Shown piece after piece: positions 1 through 11,231 of a DNA stretch of 64,000 nucleotides. The translations under genes were made by a program, and so were the position numbers. Within the stretch, counting starts at the first letter, position 1. Every line of letters begins with the position of its first letter. The notes below the pieces were generated by a model that was given only the letters and a program-made list of their open reading frames with translations, was not told the origin of the DNA and ran no database searches. Source of the stretch: Paramecium primaurelia (Eukaryota > Ciliophora > Oligohymenophorea > Peniculida > Parameciidae); assembly GCA_905182975.1 (NCBI GenBank), contig CAJJDM010000064.1, positions 137,143-201,142 of the forward strand, written 5' to 3'.

Positions 1-321
1 ACAATAAGTTATTTTATATCTTAAATAAAACAATTCTTATAATTTTTCAGGTATTATCATCATTCGAATTTAGTTTTCTTTAAAAATATTATAAGCTTAA
101 GCTAAATGTATGAAGCAAGATTTATTCTAAATAAAAAAAATCTTAAGATGTATTTATTATGATTCTTTGTTATATTATTCTATTCTATTTGATTATATGA
201 GAATCTTGAATTATAAGATGTTTATTTTCATTCTTTTTACATATCATAAGGATTATGGTCTTATCTAAAATATATAAAGATTTTAATTTTATTTTAATGT
301 ATTATTGCAATATATGAAAAC
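1..321. other. AT-rich intergenic stretch at the window edge
   Basis: Very AT-rich DNA with TGA codons in all frames and no coding pattern I can recognise. It lies downstream of the minus-strand gene that ends at 322 and may hold its 3' UTR. I see nothing else in it. Confidence 0.6.
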
Positions 322-1041
322 TCATCTACCCAAAATATTCTTGGTACCTCTTGCAGCCTTGAAGTCATCACATGGATGTCTATAGAAGGAGATGATTTTT
401 TTTCCCCATTAGAATTATGAAACCATGTAACCCTTTAAATTGATATCATCTTTTGATCCTGGAATCCAATTATGAGTTTCTGTTAATTCTTCTAAATCTG
501 CTTCTAAACCTGGATAGAAATCATAATCCTCATGAACTAATAATTTAAATTAAATATAATACTGACATAGTCATTTCTATCTCCATATTATTCTAAATCT
601 AATAAAGCCAAGTGTTGATCCAAATAATAATTACTCCAAACAGCACTATGGAATGTAAGTTCATTTTCTAAATCTTCTAATTCTTTGCTTTAACTAGACA
701 CAACTTGATGACAGATACGCTCAACATCAAATTCCTTATTTAATAAAGTGTCATGTCCTTTTTAAACTTTATCAACCAATCCTTCTGTTGTGATCTAATC
801 TTTCCAATAATTCCAATCAATTTCCTATTCATCGAAACACAAGCAATACTTGAGCAGCACCCATAGAAGGTTTTGAATAGAAATTAAACAATGAACTCAA
901 TTATGATGCATAAAATCTGCTTTCTAATGTGTTAGCTTTAGCAGTCAATGTTTACAACCATTTATTGATACGATCAAGATTTGCTGATGGACGAGCAGCA
1001 ACTGTTTTGCTTCTTGTTTAATTAACAATTAATCTTCTCAT
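322..1041 (-). CDS. Probable mitochondrial protein, ATP synthase subunit d-like
   Basis: About 220 residues after removing at least two short introns (a 25-nt one after the Ala-Ala-Gln codons near 840, and one at about 537..562). The N-terminus, MRRLIVNQTRSKTVAARPS, is basic, serine/threonine-rich and free of acidic residues, as in a mitochondrial presequence. The middle carries Glu-Ile-Asp-Trp-x-Tyr-Trp followed by GLVDKVQKGHDTLL, a pattern that reminds me of the F1Fo ATP synthase peripheral-stalk subunit d ('IDW ... LVDK'). This match is from memory and weak in length. The gene starts 34 bp downstream of the NAPRT stop on the same strand, but the two are separate: NAPRT has its own TGA at 1076..1078. 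It could instead be another ciliate-specific mitochondrial protein. Confidence 0.5.
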
Positions 1042-1075
1042 ATCTAAAATTAAATATTTTATGTTAAAATATTCA

Positions 1076-2715
1076 TCATTCAATAACTTCCTCAATAGCA
1101 ATTTCATCATATTTAGATTAGAACATTTTATAATACTCTATTGACATCAAAACTAAATGTTTTTATGGATTATCAAGTCTTGTTACTTTAGTATTAAACT
1201 CTTTCATTTATTTTGTACAATATTTCTTAGCTGTTATCAAATCAGGAACATAATCATAATCAACAGTTTATAATAAATTTTCAATAAAGGTTGGTTTTAT
1301 GTGATAACGCTATTTGCTTATGTGATCAATGCATTTAAATTCATTATTCTCAGGTAAATAATTTATTGATGTGATAATATCTACACATTAATCACTTTTT
1401 GTATAAACCCTATATACATTCTTTTAACCTGGAAAAGTAGTTTTATCATATTCTTCAGACAATTTCATTACAATCTAATTTTTACATTCTACTAATTTAT
1501 AAACAAGACCTAATGCAGGCTATTTTTAACATGTCACTAAATGAGTTCCTATTCCAAATATATCTATTTTATGTCCTTTCTTATTAAATTATATAAGTGC
1601 TTCTTCATTAATATCATTTGATGCAGCAACTTTAAGATGACTAATATCTTTTTAAAATTAATCTCCATATTATTTAAATAATTCTTTTGCTTATCTAATT
1701 ATTTATTATATTTAAATTACATTGATAATTATGCCAAGTCTCCAGAATCTAAACGAATTCCTTTAGCTTTTATTCCAGCATCATCTAAAGCAAATGCTAC
1801 AGCTAAAAAATTTGGAACTCCAGATTTTAATGTATGATATGTGTCCACCAAACATAAGAAATTATTTGAACAAGATTATGCATAAGCTATAAATGATGCT
1901 AATTCACCTTAATTTGTTTTAACTCCCATTTTTTTATGATATTCAATTGCTCTCAACTTTATATTTATACCATTTAATTCTGCAGATTCAACATCATTCA
2001 ATTCTGAAAAAGATGTTACAAATGAATGTGCTATTGTACCTGATACTGGTATTCCCAATTTTAATCCAGCCATCATATTACTTGTACCATCAAATCCACC
2101 CAAAAATGAATATTGAGTTGCACTCATACCTCCATCAGGTCCCTATGCTCTTCTTAATCCAAATTCTAGTAAATGTGCTTATCCTGCCAATTATCTCATT
2201 CTACTTGCATTTGTAGCTATTAAAGATGGAAATGAAACCAAATTAACTAAAAATTTATTAATCTTTAATACTGACTGCTGTTTCAATGAGTTAGCATATA
2301 CCTTGTGGTCCTTCTATACTAATTAAGGGTTCTTTAGGAAAACAAATTGATCCTTCAGGCATTGCTCTAATTATAATTTAAGAAGAATCTAAATTCTTAA
2401 GATATTCAAAAAATTTCGGATTAGCATCTGATGGCAAAATACTTTTAAAAAATTATCATATCTTTATACATACTTTTTTTTCACATATTCAATTTCTTCA
2501 TCTGTAAATTTGAAATTTTTAATATAACGTACAACTTCATTTAAACCGGCAAAGATGACATATTGGCCTCCAAATGGACATTTCCTAAATATTAATTCAA
2601 AAGCTGTCTAATCATTTTCCATTTTGTTTTAGAAAAAAGAATAAGTCATTACTAATTTATATGAGTCATTTAATAGAGCTCCTAAGATGTCTTAATGTCC
2701 TCCTGTTTATTACAT
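1076..2715 (-). CDS. NAPRT: Nicotinate phosphoribosyltransferase
   Basis: Makes nicotinate mononucleotide from nicotinate and PRPP in the Preiss-Handler route to NAD. The reading gives the usual family order: N-terminal ALLNDSYKLVMTYSF (family: LLTDLYQLTMAYAYW), then GGQYVIFAGL, AMPEGSICFPKEPLISIEGP, then GGFDGTSNMMAGLKLGIPVSGTIAHS (2127..2040 region) and C-terminal GIGTHLVTCQKQPALGLVYKL. The GT-x-AHS histidine region and the GTxLVTC phosphate-loop strand are conserved. About 530 residues after removal of short introns, matching the usual length near 540. I chose the ATG at 2715 because the next one (MEND) would lose the conserved LLNDSYKLVM segment. The protein ends ...EEVIE at the TGA 1076..1078. 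The start lies only 22 bp from the divergent start of the next gene. Confidence 0.93.
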
Positions 2716-2737
2716 TTCAATTAATTAATTATTAAAA

Positions 2738-3793
2738 ATGAAATAAATGAGAGAGAATTTCCATATAAAAATAAGAGCTGAGTAAAGATAGAAAGAATTT
2801 GCAAAAAGAAGAATTATCAAATTATAAGCTACTCCATAATACTTTAGATAAGCAGTTCTAGATAATCCAATTAGTGAATTGTTAAAAGAAATTGATTAAC
2901 CAGATTATTTGTAGTTCATTTCTTTTTTAAGTTCAGTTGAAGATTATTAATGCAATAAATATATGGCAGATTAAGGGGTTTTAAAAGTTGTAATCGAAAA
3001 TACTATTAACCTTATGAAGAATTATAAATAGAGTTCAACTTAAGAAGCTAGTTTAAATTATGTAATTATAATTTAAGTAAAAATTTAGTTACTTTCTATA
3101 ATTGGAAATTTAATTGATTTTATACAATTTCCAAATGATAAAATAAGATATATAATATAAAGAGCAATTGAAATCAGTAATTATTCCTTAACAGAATTTA
3201 AACTTACACTTATTTGGTTGATTGATGAATATCTTAAAAAGGAATAATTGTAAGAAGAATTTTTATTTTGTGTCACAAATTTTTTATTTAACAATATGGG
3301 TAGAAGAGATATTACATCTGCTATCTTTGATACAATTTTAAATTTATAATGTAGTTAACCAGTTTATTTATCAAAGGAAAATTTAGATGAATTAATAAAG
3401 CATATTGGAGATGAAGATGGTTAAACCGTTTAAAAAAGTCTATTCATATTAGTCAATTATTTAGAGATAATGAAGAAAATAGAATTAGATGAAGAAGTTA
3501 TAATATTATTAAATGAACTTTTTAAAAATAAGGACTACTTAGCTTTATTAAGACTATGTAATATATTATATCCAAGAATATAACTTGAACCAAAGTTAAT
3601 TCTATAACGAATGGAAATGTGTGCATTTGGACTTAAATTACAGGAATATTTCACTTTAATTAATAAGTTAATAATAGATAAAATATTATCACCTTCTTAA
3701 TACTTGAAATCTTTGTAAAATATAGAAATGGAGAATTAGTGTGAAAATAATAAATCTATGATTTTATAATAAATATCTTAATATCAAGATTGA
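2738..3793 (+). CDS. Importin-alpha-like ARM-repeat protein
   Basis: About 340 residues. The first 30 residues (RENFHIKIRAEQRQKEFAKRR) are basic and resemble an importin-beta-binding domain, which in importin alpha loads the receptor onto importin beta. The rest is built of leucine-rich helices in a tandem layout (LLSIIGNLIDF; LTLIWLIDEYLKKEQLQEEF; AIFDTILNLQC; KSLFILVNYLEIM) typical of ARM/HEAT repeats, shorter and more divergent than the usual 500-residue, ten-repeat receptor. One 27-nt intron, starting GTAATTATAATT and ending TTTAG near 3060..3086, does not change frame. The start is at 2738; 2747 is an alternative in-frame ATG. Its last 10 bases overlap the 3' end of the convergent TPR gene. 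A divergent importin-alpha paralogue is the best guess; another ARM protein is possible. Confidence 0.6.
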
Positions 3794-5097
3794 TGTAAAT
3801 ATATATATTATTCTATATCACTAATTAACTCTAGTAATTGATGACGCATAGGTTTAAAACTGTACTTGAATCCAAGTAGGTTTCTATTTGGAGAGAGATG
3901 GTTGATATTGACTCTCTCTAATTTTTCAGGATAGTTCTTGAATGCATGAAACTTCTATAAATATTGTTTGAATCTTTCAACTGACTAGATTATGAAATTA
4001 ATGAGAATACATTCTTATTTTAATCTGATTTCATTCTTTATTCTAATTATTCATCTATTGTTTATTTCAGAATAGATTTTGTTTAATTCATAACAGGTAT
4101 CTTTTTTTCAAAGAATTTTCTTTTGAGTTATCTTTCATGCAATTCTTTTACATTATCAAACATATCAACATCATTTTAAAGTACTCCATTTTTTGTTACA
4201 CATCTTTATGGTCTATTAGGAGTTGCTACTTCTACTTAAAATTCAGGATCAGATAAAATTTAATTGTTTAATGTTCCAATATCTAATTAAGTTGTTAATT
4301 TAATTTCTGTTTCATTTCCTTATATTAAACCTAATTTTGATAAAACCATATTATTCATAACTTATGATTAATAATTGATTTTCTTAATGTATGTCTTAAT
4401 TGATTCAACAGAATGATTTTTAGCTGCACTATCATTTGATTCCTTAATAAAATTCATTGCTCTATCATGATATTCTTAAGCCAATCTTAATTCACCTTGT
4501 ACATAATAGAGTACTCCAAAATAATCATAAATTGTAGCTTCATTTTCTGTATCATTTAAATACCAGACATATTGTAAAGCCTTTTTAAGATATAATTTGC
4601 TTAAATGATATGATTGTTGTAATTTACACAGATCTCCCATTTATATGAGTGCTTCAATTTTTAATGTTTGATTATTTTAAATATCTGCCAGAATGCGTAA
4701 AACATTATATATGTATAAACCATTATTAAACTCTCTATTTGATATATACATGTCTGCTAATAAATGTAATGATTTGCCAAAAATAGTCAGATCATAACCA
4801 ATACATTGTTATACCAATTTTTTTGTTACTATAGTATTGGATTAATCAATTACTCTCTAAAGCTTCATCCAATTATCTTTCGTATATGCATTTTATCAAT
4901 TCCTTTTTTAAAGTGTTCAATTAAATCAGAACTCCATTCTCCTCTAAAACAAGTTTTCTTGAAGATGATAGAACTTAATTATGTTTGGTATACAAATAAG
5001 GTAATTTTGGAATTTTACGAGAAGAAATGCTATGATTGTTAATCGTTGTTTCTATCTAAGAAGTATTTGTAACTAATTTTGTTTTGATGGATTTCAT
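3784..5097 (-). CDS. TPR-like repeat protein, function unknown
   Basis: Roughly 410 residues. The start is MKSIKTKLVTNTSQ. A 25-nt intron (GTAATTGATTAATCC...CTATAG) lies early, near 4840, and a 26-nt intron (GTATTCTC...AATCTAG) near the 3' end restores the frame of ...NKNSVERFKQYLQKFHAFKNY. The middle holds helix pairs like tetratricopeptide repeats: LADMYISNREFNNGLYIYNV, LGDLCK-type LxKLYLKKALQY, and YDYFGVLYYVQGELRLAQEYHDRAM, the last with the Gly/Ala spacing of a TPR. The tail is basic and aromatic. TPR proteins are scaffolds, so no function can be named. The final TGA (3784..3786) lies inside the 3' end of the convergent gene. Confidence 0.65.
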
Positions 5098-5325
5098 TGA
5101 TATTAAATAAATACAATTATAATTCAGAATATTCAATTTAACTTAGTTAGTTATATATATATATTTTATATTGCTGTTTCCTTAGGAATATAATATATAT
5201 CGAAACTTATTTTAATTCAAATTATTGTAACACACATTAGAACTACAATAAAGATTGATTAATTTGAAATCTATATGATTTTAGAAACATATAATATAAA
5301 TATTTTCATTAATATTATAAAACGG

Positions 5326-6976
5326 AATGCTTTATATATTGACCTTAACTTAGTTGCTATTTTTAGTAGTTACTTAGGATCCTGTTGATAAACTATTTGA
5401 GTTTTAGTAGCTCATGAAATAAAAAATCAAAGTCCCAAGTAATCGTTTTTGAACTATTACTTAGAATAAAAAATTAGTGAATATGATAGTTCAGACATAT
5501 TCAGTGAAGGATATATTACAGTAAGTGAGTTATCTGAAGAAGATGAATATTAATAATATGATGAAATATCATAATATGATATGGTGGATGAATCAGATGA
5601 ATCAGATGATGAAGATGAAATGATTATATAATAATAAAAAGAATAATAAAGAATAGAATTATAGAAAATTGAATAATAAAAGATTGAATAATAGAGAATT
5701 GAATAATAAAGATAGGAATAATTAAAATTGGAATAATAAAGGTAGGAATAGTTAAGATTAGAATAATAAATTAAAGAATAATAATTAATGGAATTATAGA
5801 AATTAGAAAGATTAAAATTGGAATAACAAACATAAATAATAGAAAATGAAAAGAAAAAAAAGTAAATTATTGAAATTCCAGAATAATGGAGTGATGATGA
5901 TGATGATAATAATAATTAAATTATATAGGTTACTAAATAATAAAAGAAAAGGAAATAGAAGAAACCAGAATTTGATGATAATTAAATATTAGAAGTCTTA
6001 AACACAGCTAAGAAAACAAAAGTTTAATCTCTTGAAGATTTTGAAGAAATGGAAAAGAAAATTGTAAAAAAGAAAAAAAAGAAAGAGTCAATTCCAGAAG
6101 ATGAATTTGTGTAGAAAGTACCTGCTTAAAACTAAACCTTTATTCATTTTAATAATAAGAATAATTATTTAGAATTAGCACCTTGTAGCAATAATCCTAT
6201 TTAATAAAGAGCATGTAGTTTATGTAAAAGTGAAGTTGGATACTAATTAGATGATGATAATTGGTATATGATTGGTTTATAACATGGATACAAAAAGGAA
6301 TTTCTTTTATTGATAGAAATAACTAAATAATCATTTGGAGATAGTCAATTGTATTTGAGTTTTTCATCTAATGGATCTGCTTGTATGACTAGTGATACTC
6401 TTAAATAAGATATTGATGTTGAAAATGTTTTATAAAGATTTTCAGGTAAATCATGGAGACATTTTATAAAAAATGAATTGTTTGCTCTTCCATAAAAGTT
6501 GGAGGGCAGAAGTTTTTAATTCAAAGCTATCTATCAAAACAAATAATTTACATTTTCAGATTTTGAAATCAAATTTACATCCAATCTAATTCAAGAATTA
6601 AAGTCTTTATCTAATTAAGAAGTTACTATTAGAACTAATACAATAGAATTTATTGGAGAATAAGTATAAATATTATTTAATTAAATAGTTGTAATGCACA
6701 TTAACAGGATTGATGAAATAATAAAATGATGAATTACCATACTCATTAAAATTTAAGAATGGTGAAGCAACATCAGAACTTCTTATTCCAAATTGCTAAA
6801 TTCCATTACACAATGAAATCTTGTATGGTGTTTCAGATTTATATTTTGGAGAGTACTTTAAAGAGACTTTACAATAAAAATTGAAAGGAAACTTTAGAGG
6901 AGATTTTAATGCCACGACTTCATTTGAGAATGGAAAATTAAAAGTGAGATTGGCAATGAAGAAATTTAATAAATGA
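5326..6976 (+). CDS. Secreted acidic, Gln-rich protein with unknown C-terminal domain
   Basis: The start, MLYILTLTQLLFLVVTQDP, is a convincing signal peptide, so the protein probably enters the secretory route. A 26-nt intron (GTAATCGTTTTTG...ACTTAG) follows about 40 residues in. Then comes an acidic Ser/Asp/Glu stretch, then about 80 residues of near-repeats of the type Glu-Gln-Gln-x-x-Ile/Leu (EQQRIEQQRQEQLKLEQQRQ), then a Lys-rich linker, then about 280 residues of mixed beta character holding Cys-Ser-Leu-Cys and NWYMIGLQHGYKKEFLLLIE. A second 25-nt intron ends at about 6689. I do not recognise the C-terminal domain. Glutamines are almost all TAA/TAG. Its stop is 16 bp from the convergent REEP gene's stop. 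Confidence 0.7.
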
Positions 6977-6992
6977 TTAATGCATCTATATA

Positions 6993-7581
6993 TCACTCAT
7001 GTTTTTATTTTGGCTTTTCTAGAATTCCCAATTAATTGAGATATAACACTAATTTATCAAATATTATTATTGCACCTAAAATAAATATACACGTAAATAC
7101 CTCTGGTTTTTGGATAATACATCCAAATAAGAGTCATATTTTTGATAGGGAAATACAATTATAATAAGTCATGAAATGCAAACCACATCACTCTATCTAA
7201 CAGAAACATGAGTAAATAAATAACCCAATAAGAAAGCCACATTTTAGATTTTGCATTATCCTTTTATTTCACACATTAAACACTCATGTATGCAGGATAT
7301 AGTATACCAATCAATATTTTGACTAATAAATTTCCAGCTCCAAATATTGTGAGTGTAAATGCAACAAAAATTATACCTAAAATTAATTATCCTGGATTGA
7401 CATTAAATTTTTGAGCAATTTATTAAAGTGGAGCTACATCACTAAAATCATCAGAAATTCTCTTAAATATCTCATCTAAATTTTCTAATTAAGGCTCTTT
7501 TTATGGTCTTTTAGGTCCTAAAGGTTGTGCTGGTTTATTTTCAATATTAGAATCTATTTATTACACTTTTTCTTCAGACAT
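6993..7581 (-). CDS. REEP/TB2/DP1/HVA22-family ER membrane-shaping protein
   Basis: About 187 residues. This family bends and links tubular ER membranes. After an acidic, Gln-rich N-terminus come long hydrophobic hairpins: LILGIIFVAFTLTIFGAGNLL, then the family signature IGILYPAYMSVQCVKQKDNA (family: YPxYxSxKAIES) followed by WLSYWVIYLLMFLLDRVMWF and YFPIKNMTLIWMYYPKTRG (family: W.TYWvvyg... P.Y..K...L.Wl..P...Ga). A 25-nt intron (7076..7100) sits directly after the Lys-Thr-Arg of the last block; skipping it gives the conserved 'RGA' join. Length is usual for the family. Highly confident of family, not of subfamily (REEP5/6 versus HVA22). Confidence 0.88.
7076..7100 (-). other. Representative 25-nt spliceosomal intron in the REEP gene
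   Basis: GTATTTACG...TTTTAG on the minus strand, 25 nt. Removing it joins ...YYPKTR to GAIIIFDKL and keeps the frame of a conserved family block. Introns this short with GTA/TAG ends are a hallmark of Paramecium, and the same pattern recurs in most genes of the window. Confidence 0.8.
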
Positions 7582-7673
7582 AATTTAGATAATTAATTTA
7601 ACAATAATATATCAGAATATTTCATTCAAACTATATTACTATATGTTATTTGAAATTATAAATAAATTAAAAA

Positions 7674-9313
7674 TCAAGTCTTTTTCTTTTATTAAGCTTT
7701 TTGTTATAATTATTAAAGTTGTTATTACAAGAATTATTATTATTAATAAAACTTATTATCCAAATTTTATGTTTATTATTAAAATGTATTATACATTTAA
7801 GAAACAAAATTAGTTGCACTTTTTTAACTAGTTAATTTCTATTATTACTGAATTCCAACTTAACTTTATGATTTCTTTAATTATTGTGATTATATTTATT
7901 GTTATTTAATAATATTTTATATCTCTTCAATATTAGATTTCTATAATTATTGTTATTATTATTATTATTATTGTTAAGTTTAATGTTAAATAGAGCTTCC
8001 ATTAACATTTTCATGACCTTATAATGATTTCCCTTAAGATATCATTTCAGATTGCTCCTAATGTAATCTTATAATAAATTTATCATTTATTACCCATTAA
8101 TAAGTTCATCAGGATTCATTCCTAATTACTACAAGTATTTGGCTTACCACTTCTTTCTTTGTTCCTTTTTTCTTCTATTTATATCATTATACAAAGCTTC
8201 TCTATATTCTTTAATAGAAAACTTCTTATTATCATTCATAGGTATTCTTATAGGCTCTGAACATTCAATCTCTTCATCAGGAGAAGAGAATTCTTTCAAA
8301 TACTTATGTTTAATAGCTTAATGAACAGTAAGTCTCATCTTTGGATTGAATTATAAAAGTCTATATAATAAATAAAAATGATATTTAAACCTTCTTAATA
8401 AATCTAAACAATCATCTGAGGCTCCTGAAAAAAATTATTAGAATGATCTTCTTTTTTGAATTGAAACAGATGCTAGAATATTAACAGCTAAGGGAGATTC
8501 AAGTGATTCAATGTCTGCATCATTTGGTTTACCTAATAATTCAATTATTCTTTCAATTTAATTTAATGTAGATGTTCCTGGAAAAATTGCCTTACCTATA
8601 ATCAACTCACCCAAAATACAACCAACACTCCACATATCTACAGCTTTTGTATAATTAGTTGATCCTAGTAATATTTCAGGAGCTCTGTACCATCTAGTAG
8701 CAACATATTCTGTCAAAACAGGAGGATCTAAACGTTAAATTTAAATATCATCATACTACTGTCATCTTCAGTGATTGCTATACTTCTGGCTAAACCAAAA
8801 TCTGCTAATTTCATGTGACATTCAGAATTTAGTAAAATGTTAGAAGGCTTTAAGTCTCTATGAATAAGTTCTCCTGAATGTATGTATTTTAGTGATTTCA
8901 AAATTTAATAAACAACATATTTTTTATGAACTTCTTCTAGTATACCTGCTCTCTATTCAATTTTATTTAATATATTTACAATCACAGCATGTAAATCTGT
9001 TTCCATATAATCAAATACTAAATAAATGTCCTTATTGTTTTCTGCTTTTATGATATTCAACAACCTCACAATGTTTTCATGTCCATTTAACTCCTACAAA
9101 AACATTATTTCTCTAAATGTTCTTTAAGCATCTGTAGCATTATGGAAAGCATCAAATACTTTTTTTAAAGCCACTACCTAAACTGTAAATAACAAGTCTT
9201 ACTGTCTTTAGCTTCTTATCCACAGCCTTCCAAACTATTCCATAGGCACCTTTTCCTAATTTTTGAATGATTTCGAATTTTCTAGCAATATGAGGTTCAA
9301 TTTCTTCAGTCAT
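7674..9313 (-). CDS. MAPK15: ERK7/MAPK15-type MAP kinase with Gln-rich tail
   Basis: A MAP kinase of the atypical ERK7/8 group, which in other eukaryotes acts at basal bodies and cilia. Visible in order: glycine loop GKGAYGIVWKAVD, VVALKKVFDAF with the ATP-anchoring Lys, HRDLKPSNILLN, DFGLARS, the dual-phosphorylation motif inside TEYVATRWYRAPEILLG, then the C-lobe blocks VDMWSVGCILGELI and GKAIFPG. At least two introns (25 nt before VVALKK, 27 nt before the RAGILEE segment). A further 26-nt intron after ...NPDELIN would link to a frame rich in Gln/Asn (QHQTQQQQQQ...), ending KKKT at TGA 7674..7676. If that intron is not used, the protein stops at 8042. The tail is encoded almost wholly by TAA/CAA runs. 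Confidence 0.88.
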
Positions 9314-9367
9314 TTAATTTATATTTAATTTTTACTCATAAGAATTTCTCCAACAACAATACTATTT

Positions 9368-9655
9368 ATGATGTATCTAAAATTAAATGAAGAAGGATTT
9401 GAAAAGGATATATCTATTAGATCAATAAAACATTATCAAACTTTGGATCTCAAAGATCATCAAATAATTAAATTATTCTCAATTGAATAAAATCTATTTA
9501 AGCATATAAAATAATTCACAGATAATATTTTAACTTTAGAATGTTAATCTATAAAATTTATATCTAACAAAATTTTAAATTATATTATAAATGAAACTAT
9601 TTTAATCGATATAATTAACGATAATCTAAGTGAATACAAATATATTAGGTTTTGA
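9368..9655 (+). CDS. Small unrecognised ORF (possible first exon)
   Basis: 95 codons, MMYLKLNEEGFEKDISIRSI..., ending in TGA. Composition is protein-like (alternating polar and Leu/Ile) but resembles no family I know. It begins 54 bp from the divergent MAPK15 start, the usual spacing here. Between 9740 and 9915 two further open frames also look coding (one reads NYSEHKEPDSCLQRICQQF, another ANTKNQIVVYKESAS), so this may be the first exon of a longer gene whose splicing I could not resolve and which would run into the duplicated block. Confidence 0.4.
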
Positions 9656-9914
9656 CTATTCAATATATTTTTGGATTCATTAATTCTACACTTTTTTATT
9701 TACTTTTGTTAATTAATTGAATTTTGTAAATTTAAAAAAAGAAATTAAAAATTCATCTGTAATTATAGCGAACACAAAGAACCAGATAGTTGTTTATAAA
9801 GAATCTGCTAGCAATTTGAATATCTCAATGTAATATTTACTAATTGTTAAAAAAACATTCAGAAACAATATTAAATATAAAAAAAAATGCTGATTTTTAT
9901 TTTAAATAATATAT

Positions 9915-11230
9915 ATCAATAAATTTTTTCAAAATCCAATTTATATTTTGTAAAAATTGTTAATTGTAATTTCAATTATATTTTTGATATGAATAGTACT
10001 GTTTATTCTTTATTCAAACTTTTTATTCTTTCATTGAGAATATTTTTATATTCCCCTTTCCTGCCTCTTAATTATACTACTTAATGAAATTATATTAAAT
10101 TGAATATGCTAAAATCTAAAAATTTAAATTCGCTTTAAAATTGATTTTATTTTATCATAATCATATTAATTAAAATCTTGATATATTAATGTTAAACATA
10201 TCATTTTATCCTACTTTTTAGATATATATGAAAATATTAAATCTAGGTCAATAATTATAATATAATTATGTACGAAAATTTATTTACAATCTGTTGTAAA
10301 TAATTGAGGAATTGATAAAAAATAGATAGCCTATACAATTAATTGATAGTAAACATAGTAAATACATTTAAGCTTAGAATAGTTTGGAATTTCTTTTTTA
10401 TAATAAAACATTAATCAGTTTAATAATGAATTTGAAAAGAATTATTTAATTTTTATATTAAAGTATACTTTATCATATATGTGATTTTATAAAAGGATTA
10501 AGGTATAAAATAAGTTTAGATCAATTGAAAATAGTTATACATATAAATTGATATTATATAATAGTTCTATGCATTTGATATATATAAACTATAAAATTAT
10601 AACAAAATGATATTAATATTTTTAAATTTCTATGCTTAATAATCCACTCTCTCCTCCATTACAATGCTAATCCACTTAAAATGCTTTAGCTGTTCTACCA
10701 CCTTCTGCTAATATTTCAGCAAAATAGAAAATTCATGTTTCAAATTTGCCTCTTAATATTACTGCTCAGCATTTGTAATAAGCATTTTAATCTTATGGAA
10801 ATATAATAGATATTCGTATAATTAGGAAAACTCCAAATGGTAATGAATTGATGCTATTATAAGGACTTCCATTAAATTTATCATGTTATGCATTTATTGC
10901 ATTTGCCGATAACGAATCAGCTGAAAAAGCAATTTAAGATGGCGGTTTAGGTGAATGGAGTATCAAACCTTAAATTGATAAATAAATGGTTGTTAAACAA
11001 AGGTCTCGATCAAGATCAAGATCATAAGAGAAACATAGATAAGTGCTTAAAAGTGGTTCTATTATTCCATTAGAACAATCTCCGAAAATACAAATTCAGC
11101 TATATGTTAGAGAATTATTTGTGAATGGCATATCAAAGAACTATGATGAACCGCAAATAAGATAGGTAATACAATGTGAAAATTATAGATATTTTCTTAA
11201 TTTGGTTCTATAGAGAGGATTGATCTGTAT
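9915..11230. repeat. Copy 1 of a 1316-bp direct duplication
   Basis: This block reappears at 11232..12547 with no difference that I can find by reading, offset exactly 1317 bases. The copies are separated only by the single N at 11231. Perfect identity including non-coding DNA, and an N exactly at the joint, point to a scaffold joining two overlapping contig ends and not to a biological duplication. Confidence 0.9.
10632..11230 (+). pseudogene. Truncated duplicate of the RRM/SPOC gene start (probable artefact)
   Basis: Identical to 11949..12547. It encodes the first ~190 residues (first RRM, RS-type stretch, start of the second RRM) and stops at the N. The full gene follows in copy 2, so this is best treated as an assembly echo. 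Confidence 0.8.
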
Positions 11231-11231
11231 N
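11231..11231. other. Single N: assembly joint
   Basis: The only ambiguous base in the window. It sits exactly between the two copies of the 1316-bp block, marking a gap or forced join. Confidence 0.9.

Noticed and set aside
1947..2216. 89-codon open frame on the plus strand, opposite NAPRT
   Set aside because: Shadow of NAPRT: with only TGA as stop, antisense frames are often open, and its composition (Leu/Ile/His/Tyr rich) is that of a reversed coding strand.
322..2715. A single long NAPRT gene covering both minus-strand genes
   Set aside because: NAPRT would be some 200 residues too long, and a good TGA at 1076..1078 and a new basic N-terminus at 1041 separate two genes.
7930..7975. TTA/TTG trinucleotide repeat as a separate repeat locus
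   Set aside because: Read on the minus strand it is TAA/CAA, the Gln tail of the ERK7 kinase.
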